A stretch of 64,000 bases of DNA from Mansonella perstans (GCA_037074765.1 JBAMDO010000033.1:1-64000), one strand, 5' to 3'. Numbered from the stretch's first letter, positions 40,959 through 54,008 are shown. The notes: generated by a model from the sequence alone, not told the origin. Translations and numbers: made by a program.

Positions 40959-41171
40959 ATATTTACAGTCTTTTTTTTCATTCTTTAAGCTTTTAAGAAA
41001 ATTTTAATGTTACATTACATATCTTCACTTCTCTGCTAATATATAATTTAAACTGGAAAAAAAAAAAAAAAAAAACAGAACAAATAGAGAAGAAAGCAAA
41101 CAAAACAAATAATGCACAAAAATTAATTTTTAAAATAAATTATGAAACAAAAAAAATTATTTTAATTTGTG

Positions 41172-41280
41172 GGGTAAATAAGATAAATAATGCATTTGAA
41201 AAATCTGCCAGGTAAATAAGATAAATGCATCCGTAAAATTAGCTGGGTAAATAAGATAAATATATTTGCAAAAAAATTGC
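41172..41280. repeat. About 39-bp tandem repeat, 3 copies
   Basis: Three copies of GGTAAATAAGATAAAT followed by TGCAT or ATATTTGC and an A-rich spacer. It is non-coding, and the reverse-strand open frame 41157-41369 simply reads through it. Confidence 0.7.
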
Positions 41281-41610
41281 ATAAATTTTTGACATGGCTT
41301 TTTCCTTTGTTTTTTATTCATTATAATTAATTGATAATATAAATTGCAGTAATTAATATATTCAATCATTTAACTGTTATAATATTTTGCTTATTATTTA
41401 ATATAATTCCTATAGTGCAACAGAAAAAAAAAACCAATGGAAATTTAAAGCCTAAAAAATTATCCATTCCAGTAAACTTTACCAATTTTCAATGAAAGAT
41501 GATCTATTTTCAGTTTTATGAATTGGCGCATTTTGTTGTGGAATATAATTTACAAGGCCTAAAGGCCTTTTAGATAAATTCCTTGTAACTCGTTTAATCC
41601 ATGTCCATTT

Positions 41611-41817
41611 GTGTATATGTGTCTGTGCATGTGTCTGTGTGTGTTTGTGTTTTCATGTATGGGTATGTGTGTTTGTGCATGTGTTTGTGTGTTTGCGTCT
41701 TTTTTCGTGCAAGTTATATGTGTGTATGTGTGTGTATGTGCAAGTGTGCATATATATGTGTGTGTGTATGTGCATGTGTGTGTATTTATATGTGTGTGTG
41801 TGTGTGTGTGTATGTGG
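41611..41817. repeat. (TG)n microsatellite block
   Basis: Alternating TG with TATG, TGCA and TTTGTG interruptions, ending in a clean run of TG units before TATGTGGAATT. All overlapping open frames are products of this repeat. Confidence 0.85.
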
Positions 41818-42772
41818 AATTAGGCAAATAAGGCAAACAAAGATCGATCGTTGCCACAGATGCACAATTAAGGGGTGTGCGCAATCATAATAATGCTTTT
41901 TTGAGCCACAACATATGGATGAGATATTCACAAAGGAAATAGGCCTATTGAACTTTGTTATTATTATGCCTTAGTGAATAAGGCACCTTTTTTGAATAAT
42001 GCATGAGAAAAAGAACAATTGTTATATGATCAAATAGCTGATAAAGAAAAAGTTTTGAAAAGTGTCACAAATGTCCTCTGTGTATTAAATTACTCCCACA
42101 CAAAAATATTCAGTGAAATTTGCAATTATTTTATGCACGAAATCCAATGAATTAAATTAGAATTCTAAATGAATTAAATTGAAAATGAAAAATGAAAATT
42201 GTACGTTCTCGGAGTTAAAAAAAAAAATTTTTAATTTTCAATATTCAAATTATTGCCATATATAATTAATTTTTTTCCTGATGAAATTGAATACAAATGG
42301 CAAAAAATGAAATAGGAACTGGAATTGAAATTAATTACGGTAGTGATTTTTAGCCTAAAAATTTTTTTGTTAAATCTGAAAAAAAAAATGATTTATAAGC
42401 ATTTCATATATTTTTTATGTTTTAGGTTTATTGGATTATAGCAATATTCTGAATGATAGCTATTAAAAAACTCAATTATGGTTTGGAATAGTTTTTAGTA
42501 AATTAATTTAATTTAATAATTGAAATGAAAATTTACCAAACTATCAAACTGCTTCTTCTCGTCATTATGATAGGGAATTATGTGAATTAACACATAATTA
42601 AAAATTAACAATAAAAATTAACACATAAATATTTCAATGATTGTAAATTTCTTTTTCTTTTGCCCCCAAATTTATAACTTCATGAGTAACATTTGTTTAG
42701 GATTTTATAATTTTTAATTGATAATTATTAAATTAATTATTTAGTAAATTTGAGCAAGTACCTGTATGAATA

Positions 42773-42875
42773 TTCATTACAGTGTAAATGGTTATCATTA
42801 TTCATTACACTGTAAATGATTACCATTATTCATTACAATGTTAATGGTTATCATTATTCATTACAATGTAAGTAC
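42773..42875. repeat. 28-bp tandem repeat, 3.6 copies
   Basis: Units start at 42773, 42801, 42829 and 42857. The consensus is TTCATTACANTGTAAATGGT followed by TATCATTA, and the last copy is truncated. Each unit contains an imperfect palindrome around CATTACANTGTAAATG. Confidence 0.85.
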
Positions 42876-43393
42876 AATTGTTGTTAATTATAGTACTTTT
42901 AGTATTGATACTTCTCTTTTAAAACAATTTTAAATAAGAAAAAATATGCATAAATTTACAAAGAATCATTTCGCTTTATTATTAATTCATCGTGATTTAT
43001 TGAAATCGATGAACATTTCAACAATGTAATATTTTAGTACTGTTATTCTATATTTATTATCCATATTGTTCTTCTAGTTCTGCTAATATTTCCATGAAAT
43101 TATCATTATTAATAGCTATAACTCTTCTTCTCAATTTTACATCAACTTTCTTGCTTATCTTCCTACAATAGAGTATATATCAACCATTCCGACAATTGTT
43201 TTAAATTATTAAATTATTTAAATTTCTATTTCAGTTCTATTGTTGGCAATTATTTCATGTTCATGATGCATCTAAGCGTTGTAATAACAATTTAATTGTA
43301 TCAAATGATCAAGATAATTGTTTATCCTAGCCATGGAAACTAGCTATGATCCAAGAAGTTTGAGTATAGATCTATCATGATGACCTAATTAAT

Positions 43394-43495
43394 AACTCAT
43401 TGCAACATAATCGAGATTCATTGTGATATAAACCGACACTGTAATAATATAATGACTCATCGTGACATAACCGTTACTCATAGTGATATAAGCAA
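43394..43495. repeat. About 21-bp degenerate tandem repeat
   Basis: Four to five copies of ACTCATNGTGA(C/T)ATAANCG, with one interruption at about 43437-43453. Non-coding. Confidence 0.6.
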
Positions 43496-44028
43496 TATCT
43501 GGTTGAGAGTTAATGATTTTCTATCGTTTACCATCTCTGTTATTTACGTCGTTATAGAGCGCGCAATTCAATAGTGCTAAATGATCTATCAATCTTCTTT
43601 CCTCATATCTTAGTCATAATTTTAACATATTGCTATTAATTGCAATTATAGTAATAGTAATCCTTTCTTCAATTTTGTCATTTGTAATTTCTTCCTCTTC
43701 ACAATTCATTTTTTAAATTCATTAATCGATTAATTAGTTGATAAGAAGTGATTAATTAATATATCAATCAATGTTTTCCTAACTTTTTCTTTTCTTTATT
43801 GAAATTAATAAATTCATTCATTACTCTTTCACTGTATGATATTACAGTTACTGCACCAATTAATTATCATTAAAAAAAAAAAATTGCAAATATTTCTTTC
43901 TTTTCGCTGTAACAAGTATTTCTAGTTCAAATTAGTTATTGTTTTAGCCATATAGCAAATTGTTTATTCAGTGGCACAAATTATTGCTAGTCATTATTAT
44001 AGATTCAGTGGCCAAACGTGTTCATATT

Positions 44029-44065
44029 TATTTGACGTGTTAAGTGTAAGTGAACACGTCAAATA
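44029..44065. promoter_or_regulatory. Perfect 13-bp inverted repeat upstream of the PRC1-family gene
   Basis: TATTTGACGTGTT (44029-44041) and AACACGTCAAATA (44053-44065) are exact reverse complements separated by 11 bp, with further partial pairing outside. The arms carry GACGTG/CACGTC cores. It lies about 650 bp upstream of the coding start and could be a paired factor site or a DNA/RNA hairpin; function is not shown. Confidence 0.45.
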
Positions 44066-44682
44066 TATATAGCTGAATAAACAAGTCATAATTGGAGCAG
44101 AATTTCAAGAATTCGAAATTCATGCCCGCTATTGCGCTGTGTTAGGTGATGGAAATTTGAATTTCATGAAGCGGTAAGAAAAAATTTGAATTTTTTCGGA
44201 GTAATAATTTTCTTCGTTCAGAAGAATTTGGGTGAGATTCGATATAATCTGGTAGTAGTTACTTGAAGTGTGATATTTCAGATTTTGGTTTAATTTCAGT
44301 AAGTTGATTTGACTGAAATCTAATTTGAATCTCGAATAACCAGTGAAACAATAGTTGTCATGATTTCTTTTAAAATGAATTCAGATTAAAATTCAAAAAC
44401 ACCTGTACTTTTTTCGTCATATATTGTCTGCTTAGCACGACATTTTTGATGGATAATGAGAATGAAGCAGATTAGATTTCGACCTTTGCTAATTTAAATT
44501 AATCAATGCATTATTTCAGTCAAAACTCTTTCTTGTCACCTCCTTATGTTTTTAATACGGAAGGAAAAACATTTATTAGCAAAAGTGGAAGATGTCGACT
44601 AATTATTTTTTGAAAGAATTAATTATGTAATGTTCTATTGAGATTTTTCAGTCTTTCGAAATTAATTGATCCAAGTGCAATT

Positions 44683-44692
44683 TTTATCGCAG
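44683..44692 (+). promoter_or_regulatory. Probable spliced-leader acceptor of the PRC1-family gene
   Basis: TTTTTATCGCAG ends at 44692 and the start codon follows after 21 nt, with no upstream exon needed. Inference from position. Confidence 0.45.
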
Positions 44693-44713
44693 GATTTGTC
44701 GGAATTTTAAGCA

Positions 44714-47700
44714 ATGGTTAAGGAGAGTATATCACGTAAACGGTAAATTGTATTTGTAGTTGTTTGCGTAATTTTCGTGTAATTTTGGTACTAATAAATC
44801 TGCAAATCATTTAATTTTAAAGCTTATGTCGCAATTTTTTGATTTGCAATTTAGAGTCAATTTAGAGTTTCGGTCAACTTTTCCACGGCCGAAGCGGTTT
44901 CTTCTATTCGTGAAACTATTGATCGGTTGAATCAGATGTGGGATCGGATAAATATGGAGGAATGCATGAGGTGCAGACGTATCGAGAAATTTTTCTTGTA
45001 CATTTCCGATCTTTTGAATCAGATGGTTCGGTTTTTATTTTGCTTTTTAATGCTTAATGTTCAGAAAAGTGTGGTTTGGATAGATTGAGCTGTAAATAAT
45101 CTTCAGTTACAAATATAAATAAGCAGTTACTAGGATTTGGTTAATTAATATAGAGACTCTTTTTGTTGTGAATGTAGATTTCATTCTGTTTCAAAACTTA
45201 GAACTTCTAAAATATCCTTTAGATAAATCAACAATTCTTTTGGGAATGCAAAAAATGGTCGAGTGTTGCGTAGTATTTTGTGTTTACTGATCTAATAATA
45301 AAGTCTCTCAAAAGTTCACATTTCTTGCAAATTCCTTTTTAAATTCTAGGTAGCTGATGAGGAAGAAATGGTTGAAGGAATACAAGGAGGTATCGAAGAA
45401 ATGAATAGACAAGTAGAGGATCTATGCAAAGAACTTCATTTGCCATCAGTTAGCAGAACCCACATGAAACCAGGCTCACTTGCATTGGTAAATTCCATTG
45501 TACTTCCAGTAAAAAATCGTCTGTAGGCGTGATCTATTTTGTGATTCATTTTGGAATGTGATGAATTATTTTTCTATACATTCGCTCAAGCTTTAATTCT
45601 TTTTCGTATATGTCATAGTACATTTGAATTTCTAAATTGGTACCTAGAAATTTCTCAAATTATTTGTAGTACTTTCAGTATCGTGCGCTCCATCAAGACA
45701 TAAGACGACTACAGAGTTTGAAAGAAGACAGGTTGCAAGGGCAGAAAAGATTAATTGAGGAATTTTCAAAACTTGCTGCGCAAACCGGTGAAGAAATCGA
45801 AGACCTTCCATCAAACACAGCTGTATGTAGACTTACAAACATGTCACATCAGATTTTGTTTAGCGCTAGGCGAAAGTTTGTCAGCAAAGATGGAAAATCG
45901 GAAGGGTGTATTGAAATTCGTGGAGTAAAATTTATTTTTGATTTTATCGTATCTGTTGGAATTAGCGCTATTTTAATTTCACTGATTCTTAATAAATGTG
46001 GCATACTATCCAGAAATGAAATATTTTATAATTTTTTAGGTTTCTGATGATGCAGCTCTTGCTCGTCTCCAAAATCGTGTATTTCATTTGAATGAATTAC
46101 TTACTGAACGTATGGAATGTTGTAAGCAATGGCAGGTGGATATGAAACGCTGGTACAAGCAAATGGGTATTACGCCGTCAAAAGAATCAAGCAAAATATT
46201 CACCGCTCTTGATTTGGACAGCGAAGAAGTGGTTTGGGATAAGCATTTCATGAATGAATTTCAAAGTGCTTTTGATGAGGTATATTTTGATTGGAAATTG
46301 TTACATAGGTCCTTAACATATTCGTCGAAAGCGCTTCTCTGTTGCCCTTTTTGTTGTACTTGTAAAACGATGTTTCTATTCTTTGCAGAACTGTTTCATT
46401 AATTTAGGTTAAAGCGGAATATAACGAATGGATTGACCAGGCTTGTTTTGATTATACAGAAACATTATTAAGGCTTTGTGAACTTTGGGATTTATGTCAT
46501 GTTCCAGATGTAGAGCGAAATATCGCACGCGAATTTAATCCATGTAAGCAGTTACACTTTTTTGAAATTGACGAAGTTTGGTTGCAGAGTAATACGAAGA
46601 CATGATAAAAACTTAATGCAGTATTTACGCACATCTCATTTGAATAAACTGCCAAATAAATGTTGATTTTTAAAGTCTGTGATTGTGCCTTACTTGTAGC
46701 TATTCATACCGTGCATGATATCCAGCAAGCAAAGGAGCAGGTGAAATCGTTAGAGAAATTTCTTGCTGATCGAGCGGAAGTATATAAGAAAATGAAAGAG
46801 TGGAAAGATCTCTGGAATGAAAAGATTGAATTTGAGCGTAGCGCAAACGATAAATCGCGTTATCACAATCGAGGTTGTGAGCTGCAAACAGCTTTGAAGG
46901 TATATATCAAATATTGATCATCGTAAGATTTTCACTGGAATTATCAAGTCATCCTATCAAAGATTTTGAGCGAAATTACCAAGTCATCTTATTAGTAGTA
47001 TAGTTTCTGAACAATATATGTTAAATATAAAAATCTTTCGGTTATTCTTATTAATTAATGCGTATAATTGGTTAAATTATCCTATTCATAATTTTTTGCG
47101 CTTAGGGTTAGGAAGTCAGAATCAGATTATATACCGTACTCACTATTGCTTTGTCATAAACTTGTCTTATCTAGATATATTGCTCTGTATTTGTATACTT
47201 TCAGATTTTCACTTCGTAAAACATAGCTTAAAAAAGTTTCTAAAAAAATTTTGATCTGAGTTAAATTAATTAAGATATCTAACATATATGTTTTTGCATA
47301 CTTCATTTGCAATGTATTTCTGATTTTTGATGCTTGCTTTCATATTTTTTGAATTCAGCGACAGAAATTCATCACACATCGACTTCCAATCATACAAAAC
47401 GAGCTGAAAGAGGAAGTAGAAAAGTACGAATCAACTCATGATAATCAGATTTTAATGGATGGTTTATCTCCCTGCGAACATATCGAATTCATAATGGAAG
47501 AATATAGAATAAATAAGGAGCTTGAACGCAAACGAAAGGTTTATATTTTTGTTCTTATTCTCCTCTGCTTGCCTGATTGTTTATGTTTAAAAAAAGATGC
47601 TTATGAAATTGCATTGTTCAAGATTCTGCATAAAATAAAAGATAGTTTTCGAATTCAACAGATAATTTACCGGATTATTGAGTATTTGAGATCCATTTCC

Positions 47701-48495
47701 CTACAATCTTATCTTCCTTCCATTTATAATTACAAAATAAAAATTTCATTTCATGTTATAGAAACAAATGGAGACCGCCACAGGAAACGTATCGAATATA
47801 TCAACTATCATCACTCCAAAGAAGCGTGGCGCTCCGTCAACTTTCGTCACTCCTTGTTCTTCAGCTAAAGTAGCTAAAGTAAAGCCTCTTACACAATTTG
47901 ATCAAACAGCATCAAAGGTTTGTACAGTTCAATTAAACAATAGAAATAATATATTCCATTCTGTGACATTGTTCAATGTCATAAAAAGCATTGTTCAATG
48001 CTTTTTTCAAAAGAATATATAAGTAAAGTAATTTTTTACTACATTTAGCATCTTGAGATGAAATTTATCATTGCCTAATATACTCATATACATCTACCTT
48101 TGTTTATTTAGGCTCCAGAAACACGGTTGTCACACATGAAATCCGTTTCAGCAAGTACAGTGAGCCTTCACTCGGTGATCACCCCCGTACGGCCATCAAC
48201 GGTACATTTCTTTTCCTGCTCTTTACCTTTCACTCTTTTTAGCCTTGCTTATTTTCATCATTTTTTCAGTTTGGATTATGTAATTGTAGGATTTCACAGC
48301 ATTTATATTATTTTAACTCTGTAGCATGCAAAGTATTTTCGTTTTGTTCAGATTATGTTAAAGAATGCTTGAAAACGTAGAAGTTTTCAGACCGGTCCGA
48401 AAACTTCATCACCATTAAGATCAGCTGACAAAGGATCGAGAAAACCATTAAAAGGGTTTAATCTTCCACCAATATATAAAACACCTAAAATGTAG
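44714..48495 (+). CDS. spd-1: PRC1/Ase1/MAP65-family spindle midzone protein
   Basis: Eleven exons: 44714-44742, 44866-45025, 45350-45487, 45679-45822, 46040-46279, 46408-46543, 46700-46899, 47359-47538, 47762-47917, 48112-48201, 48391-48495. Phases close to 525 aa plus stop. Seen: an N-terminal coiled-coil with IRETIDRLNQMWDRI and ISDLLNQM|VADEEEM, long charged helices, then the conserved spectrin-fold signature FERSANDKSRYHNRG (RYHNRG at about residues 336-341) and KKMKEWKDLW. The C-terminal 110 residues are basic and Ser/Thr/Pro-rich with TPKK and TPxR-like motifs, a typical kinase-regulated tail. Family knowledge: homodimers cross-link antiparallel microtubules at the anaphase midzone and are required for cytokinesis; CDK phosphorylation restrains them before anaphase. 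A single-exon start of 29 nt is short but its phase fits exactly. The symbol is by family, not proven orthology. Confidence 0.92.
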
Positions 48496-49170
48496 CAAAT
48501 ATCATTTGATTGGCATGGCTTATGAATTGTTATGCTCTTGTTTTCTGAGCCAAATTATTATGGTTGCATTAATTTTATATGTTGAATATGTTGAATTGAT
48601 ATGTACTTTAATAACAAACAGATAATGCCAAATTTGCTAGTGAAGATTTTTTTTTTTCAATATTTTCAACTTTATGTATTTCCACAACAATATTCGTTCT
48701 TTTCGAATCCTATTGTGTTTTTCATTTAGAAGCAAAAAAAGTCATCATTGTTCATGAATGCGCATAATTTCAACCTTTATAAAAGTTGAGAAATTATCGA
48801 AGACTTTTAATTTCATTTCGAATCATTATTTGACCGGAAGTATCTTCAGAAACCGTTTGAGTGAGTATATTCGATTTTTTTTTTGCTCGTCATAAAGTTT
48901 GGCCAATTCAATTGTTAATAATTTGTAGCCGTGTCATATTATTGAATATTTTGTGTTATTTATATAAATGTATAGATCAATTTTCAGCATTTCCAGAATC
49001 TTACCGGTTTTAAATTACCACAATTTTCTTAAGCTTTTAGTTTAGATTATTAGCTACTTCTGTAAATTACTGTATTTGGGAATAAAAGGTCAGTTTGAAA
49101 GGAAAGAAAGAATTGTTTGCATCATTAAATGGAATGATTGTTTTCAAATTATGTAAACTTCTAAAATACA

Positions 49171-49219
49171 TGTAATTCTAGGCTCATATATTACTGTAAT
49201 TCTAGGCTCATATATTACT
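49171..49219. repeat. 25-bp direct duplication
   Basis: TGTAATTCTAGGCTCATATA followed by TTAC is present twice in immediate succession. Non-coding. Confidence 0.75.
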
Positions 49220-50827
49220 TTACATTTTGGCCATATAAGAATTTTTATTGTCTATTCATGCAAATAGTTTTTCATTCTTAATCAATAATTTACTGCTATT
49301 TTCTGTCTAAATTAATATGCCAACAATAAAGAGCAATACAAAATTCTAGTAAAGTTAAAGTTTAAGGCATTTAAGGTATTTGACTGAGTTTGTACACGTT
49401 TCTCAAGTTTTGGCATTGATTAGATTGATGATGCTGTAATGAAAGTGAGAGAGAGGAAGAGAAGTAGAGGAAGTATGCACGTGCGTGTGTATGTCTGTGT
49501 GTTTTACTCTCTTTTCTAGTCTCACTCATAGTTGTGTGCAAAGAACATAGTTAAATGAATGAAAAGCAGTGCCAATCGAAGCTTAACGATCCTTCGTAGT
49601 TCGTAATATGGGGTGTGATGATCCGGATATTGCCAATGATATGGCATAACGTGCGACGGAATGTGCGTTGGACCGGCTGACCCCACATTAACCTTAGCAA
49701 ATGTATTGAGTTAGTGGATAAGTTTAGTACATGTATCACATGTAGGAGTTCTGATTGAGGAAGGTGTTGCAGAATCCGTTGGTATTCGTAGTTTGAGTTT
49801 GTGCTGGTAAGTGTTAAATTGATACTTGGAATGTGTGGATTAAGTTGAGATACGTGGAATGAGTTATAGATGTATGAATTGAGTTTGATGAAGTTGATAG
49901 GTTGAGTTAGATTGAGGTGTATGTACATTGAGTTAAGGTATGTGCATTGGATTATTGAGTTCAAACATAGAATTGAGATGTGTTTTCCAAGATGGGTTCA
50001 TAGGTTAAGCAATTAGTATCTCTACTAGTCTGCTGTTTCTCTGTGCAGGAGCTGAAGTGTCTTTGTCAAAAGGTGCATGTAGTGGTATTGCATTTGTTGC
50101 ATTGATATTACACACATATGGTATTGTTATTAGCAACCGATGCGATGCCTGTTGATGTTGTTCGATGGTAAAAAATATTAAAAGACAATGAAAACACAAT
50201 CTTATTGCTAATGTACTGAATAGCTGATGATAGCAATCAAAAAGAATATCATCAAATAAACGAATACAGCAAATTTGAAAGGATTAAATTTAAGGTATTA
50301 ATAACCAAAAAGAAAAGCCTAAAGAAATAGATGGAATTATTTGCAGATGTAATTTTCTCCTTTACAAACTATACATTCATGAGGAATGAGAAGAAATATT
50401 ACTGTAATATAAATAAGCAATAAAAATAACAATGAAACATATAATCCTAAGTAATATCTCATTTGTAACTTGTTGCTTTTCCACAAATAACAAAAAGCAT
50501 AATAGAATTTTGAAAATGGCCTATTACTATCAAAATGCATAAAATTAAAAGTTGAAAATATCAAAAATAATTTACATACTCTCAATATTTCACTAACAAA
50601 CTTTAACATTAATCAGCTTTCATGATTATTTGAAATTTTCTACTGATAGAAATTTAATAATGCGAAAATTGGTTTATAGATTTTGATAAGTTTTAGCTTT
50701 AATATGAATCTAACGGTAAAATTTATTGGTGAATTGAGATAATAGTAGTTTATCTTGTATGGAATGAACTGAACTAAAAAAAAAAACTTTCTATTATTCA
50801 ATTTTCTTTCATCATAAAGAGTCTAAT

Positions 50828-52540
50828 GAATAACTTTCGATTTTCGGTTTGACTGATCAATAGAACAGTCCGCAGCATGTTTTTTAAAGCTACCTTTCTC
50901 ATAAAGGTAAAAATCACTGAAAATAGCATTGCAGGTGATAAATCACAAAATTTTTAAATATATTTCGAATGAATACTGAAATACTGAAATACTAATGATG
51001 AAAATTTGGTGAATTATTGATCAGTTTGATTAAAGTAATTATTTACAATCAGATTTCAGGTTTTAATTCAGTAAATGATCGCTAAAGAAGAAAATGTGTT
51101 TGTCGAATTTTTTACATTATATCATCCTTCTATGGCAGTTGTTGCTTGCATATGTATTTGTTGAAGTAAAAAAGTTTTGGAAGACATTGATGGGGTCAGA
51201 AGAAACATGAAAAAATCGTTATCAATTCCGCGAAACTCTTGGAGTTAAATGCTATTTTCATTTCTGTCAAATATGAAATAGTAAATGGAATGTCTGTTGA
51301 TTTTTTTTTTTAAATAAGCTCTCCAATCAATTTTATGACATTTTCGTGATAATTAAAGAGGAAATTAGTGAAGTGAGAAATAAAGGGCCTGGAAGATAAC
51401 TTTCGACTTTCGGTTTCACTGATCAATAGAGCAGTCCGCACCATGTTTTTTAAAGCGGCCTTTCTGATGAAGGTAAATACACTGAAAATAAATTAAATCG
51501 CTTAAAAAAAAAATCGATGTTGGTAAAAAATCGCAGAATTTTCAAAAGTTTTGCAAATCTAAAATCTTCGGAAATACTTGGAATGAATACTGAATTGTTG
51601 AAATACTCAAAACAAAATACTTGTTAAATTATTGGTCGATTTGAATTTTAAAAGGATCATTGCTAAAGTCGCAGAAATACATAAATTTTGTGACCAAAAA
51701 ATTTATTTGAAAAAATTGCAACTCAGTCATAATTTTTTCCATCAAACAGTAATTTTTTGTTGCATTAGGAATTGATTTGATTCTTTTGGCCATCGTTACG
51801 CCATTATCTTTTTTTGTATTAATAGAGAGTGTTCTGTTTTTAACTGAGCAGCGTTGACTACTTGATTAAGAAGATTAAAGTAATTTTTGATTCCCTTCGG
51901 AAATGCTATTTCACACACTTTGACTTAACATCATAATTATATAGCTGGTTTCGAGATCATAGGGAATATTCAAAAGTATGGAAATCTTAATCTTTAATTA
52001 CTTTAATCTTAACCTTTAATTACTTTAATCAAATAAAATGAAAGATTTGAAATGTGCAGTTGAAAGTGAGACAGCAAGATATGTTATGAATCGGCTAAAA
52101 TTTAAATAAGATTAAAGTAGTTATTTATAAGCGAACTTCAGGATATAATCCAGTAAACGATCGCTGAAGAAGAAAATTCATGTTTCTTTATTGGATTTTT
52201 TACATTATATCATCCCTTCTATGTCAATTATTACTTCTATGTCAATTATTGCTTCATGTTCTTTATTGGATTTTTTACATTATATCATCCCTTCTATGTT
52301 AATTATTGCTTGCATAAGTATCTGCTGAAGTAAAAAAGTATTGTTAAGGTCAGAAGAATCACAAAGAAATCGTTATCGATTCTGCACGACTTGAGGAGTT
52401 AAATGCAATCTTCATCTCTGCCATAAATATCCATATGAAGCAGTAAATGATGTCTGTTGATTTTTTTAAAATAAGCACTCCAGTCCATAAGATTGTCATG
52501 ATAATTAAAGGAGTAAATTAGTGACGTGAGAAATATGCTA
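50828..52540. repeat. Diverged tandem segmental duplication (two units)
   Basis: Unit A (about 50828-51395) and unit B (about 51397-52540) start with the same block: TAACTTTCGA, TTTCGGTTT, ACTGATCAATAGA, CAGTCCGCA, CATGTTTTTTAAAGC, then CCTTTCTNATNAAGGTA. They also share later blocks in order: CAGTAAA(T/C)GATCGCT(A/G)AAGAAGAAAA, TTTTTTACATTATATCATCC, GCTTGCATA, GAAGTAAAAAAGT, GGTCAGAAGAA, GGAGTTAAATGC, TGTCTGTTGATTTTTTT and GTGATAATTAAAG-like. Unit B is longer because of an internal insertion and a 57-bp re-duplication at 52179-52310. Identity is partial, so the event is old. No coding capacity or transposon protein is visible. Confidence 0.75.
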
Positions 52541-54008
52541 TGAGGTGAAGTGGACAGGTTGAAAACTTTTAATGGTCATTTCACCTATACCCTTTTGCAA
52601 AATTTTATATTATGTCATCAGTACCAAAACATCAATATATCTTTCACTGCTCCTCTTCTTAGGAGAATATTTCCCTTTTATCCATCATCATTCATGAGCA
52701 GATGTGATTGGAATAGGCGGGAAATCTACCTGTTGAGGACATGGCGGTGAGGTCAATTGTGACCTAAGCAATAAACAACATTTGCCTGTGAAAATTTCTC
52801 TACTTGCAATACTTGTATATTTAATTCGAAGAAAATAGGAAATTTAGAAATAAAAGTATCGCAACCATTTGTGGGAATCTTTCAAAATTTAAATTACGGT
52901 CAAAAATTCATTACGAATCAAAGGAAGAATTGAACTAGTCAGAATGATGCATTCATATACTCGAAATGATATACTGATATACTCAGAATTGATGTACTCA
53001 TATACTCGGAATGATACTGATATACTCAGAATGATGTACTTATATACTAACCTTAATGTTTATGGAACTTTTGAGTGCCAATTTTTTATATGAACTGTAT
53101 GATGATCGAAATTATTCAAGAAAGAATTGTTGACTTCTTGCTTTATTCTTTCAACTATCAAATATTTAAATTGATGTGGATCTATAGATTAGATAATGGT
53201 TGCTACCTCCAGTTGTGAATAAGGTCACAAGAAGTATGGGAAGAGGAGAGATGAAAAGAGAGAAAGGAAAGAGGTCGAGAAGTTTTCGTATAATATCTGT
53301 TGGAACGATTGTGGCATTATAGTTAGTTAGTTGGACATGAGGTCAAATTTGTCCAGTGGTCAGTACATCATTATGACAGCTACGGTAGAAGAAGTACACT
53401 GCAACTTAGAGAGAGTGAAAATAATAACTGTTGCGTAATGTAACACAGAAAGGACTTCCTCCCGTTTGCTGCCTTTTCCCTCTCTTTTGGTACTACCTGA
53501 AATTCATTCTCTCTTTGTCTAGTTCGAAATATTCTGTCTTTTCTCCAAAGACTATTTCCTTCCTCCGTGCTTTTCTATATTCTTCATTCCCTTTCAAAGT
53601 TCTAAGAGAATATTCATTGTACATATCTTTTGCATAATATGAATAAATTGTCCATTTAAGAGCAAAGAGATAGAATGGATATAGGCCAAGAATGAACAAA
53701 CGAACGAATGAAAATTATGGAATATCTTCCTTTTTCTGAGATAAACTTATTGACCTGACCTTCAAGTTCCAATTTGCAATGCTTCAATGATTAGCTGATA
53801 ATTTCTATCAAAACTTTATAAAAGATAAATTAGTTTTTGACAAAAAGAAATTTGCTTCTTCCCTGACATGTCCATCGTCCATTGAACCTTTGCTAACTCT
53901 TTCACATTGCTGATGGTCAGATATAAGAAACAATAACAAGACTTGCCCCTGCATCTATGCTATTTGCAGGTATTTTTTCATAATTTACCTACGGTCAGGT
54001 CAAGTTCA
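52347..54008. promoter_or_regulatory. Cluster of nuclear-receptor half-sites (AGGTCA)
   Basis: Exact AGGTCA or its complement occurs at 52347, 52750, 52760 (reverse), 53222, 53340, 53751 (reverse), 53756 (reverse) and 53997. Two pairs form classic arrangements: AGGTCA-ATTG-TGACCT (52750-52765, inverted repeat with 4-bp spacer) and AGGTCA directly followed by AGTTCA (53997-54008, DR0). 53751-53761 is an overlapping TGACCTGACCT. All lie within 2 kb upstream of a nuclear receptor gene. AGGTCA is the known core site for receptors with the CEGCKG P-box that this gene encodes; binding is inference. Confidence 0.5.
52940..53049. repeat. About 43-bp tandem repeat, 2.5 copies
   Basis: CAGAATGATG(C/T)A(T/C)TCATATACTCG(A/G)AATGATA, then CTGATATACT, repeated with small indels. 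Non-coding. Confidence 0.7.

Larger units (their letters stand above)
30499..44682. other. 14-kb gene-free desert between tomosyn and the PRC1-family gene
   Basis: No coding region is supported. The stretch is extremely A+T-rich, with poly(A) or poly(T) runs of 20 or more (about 33698, 37998, 38388, 39301, 40927, 41057), a TC tract near 38322-38352, dinucleotide and tetranucleotide arrays and several minisatellites (separate entries). Long open frames at 31396-31748, 31871-32255 and 41601-41931 come from the microsatellites. Because tomosyn and the next gene diverge from here, promoters of both should lie at its two ends. Confidence 0.6.

Noticed and set aside
41601..41931. Cys/Val-rich and His/Thr-rich open frames
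   Set aside because: Produced by the TG repeat at 41611-41817.
49551..49964. 137-codon minus-strand open frame
   Set aside because: Arises from loose GAGTTGAGAT-type repeats, with no motif and no splice context.
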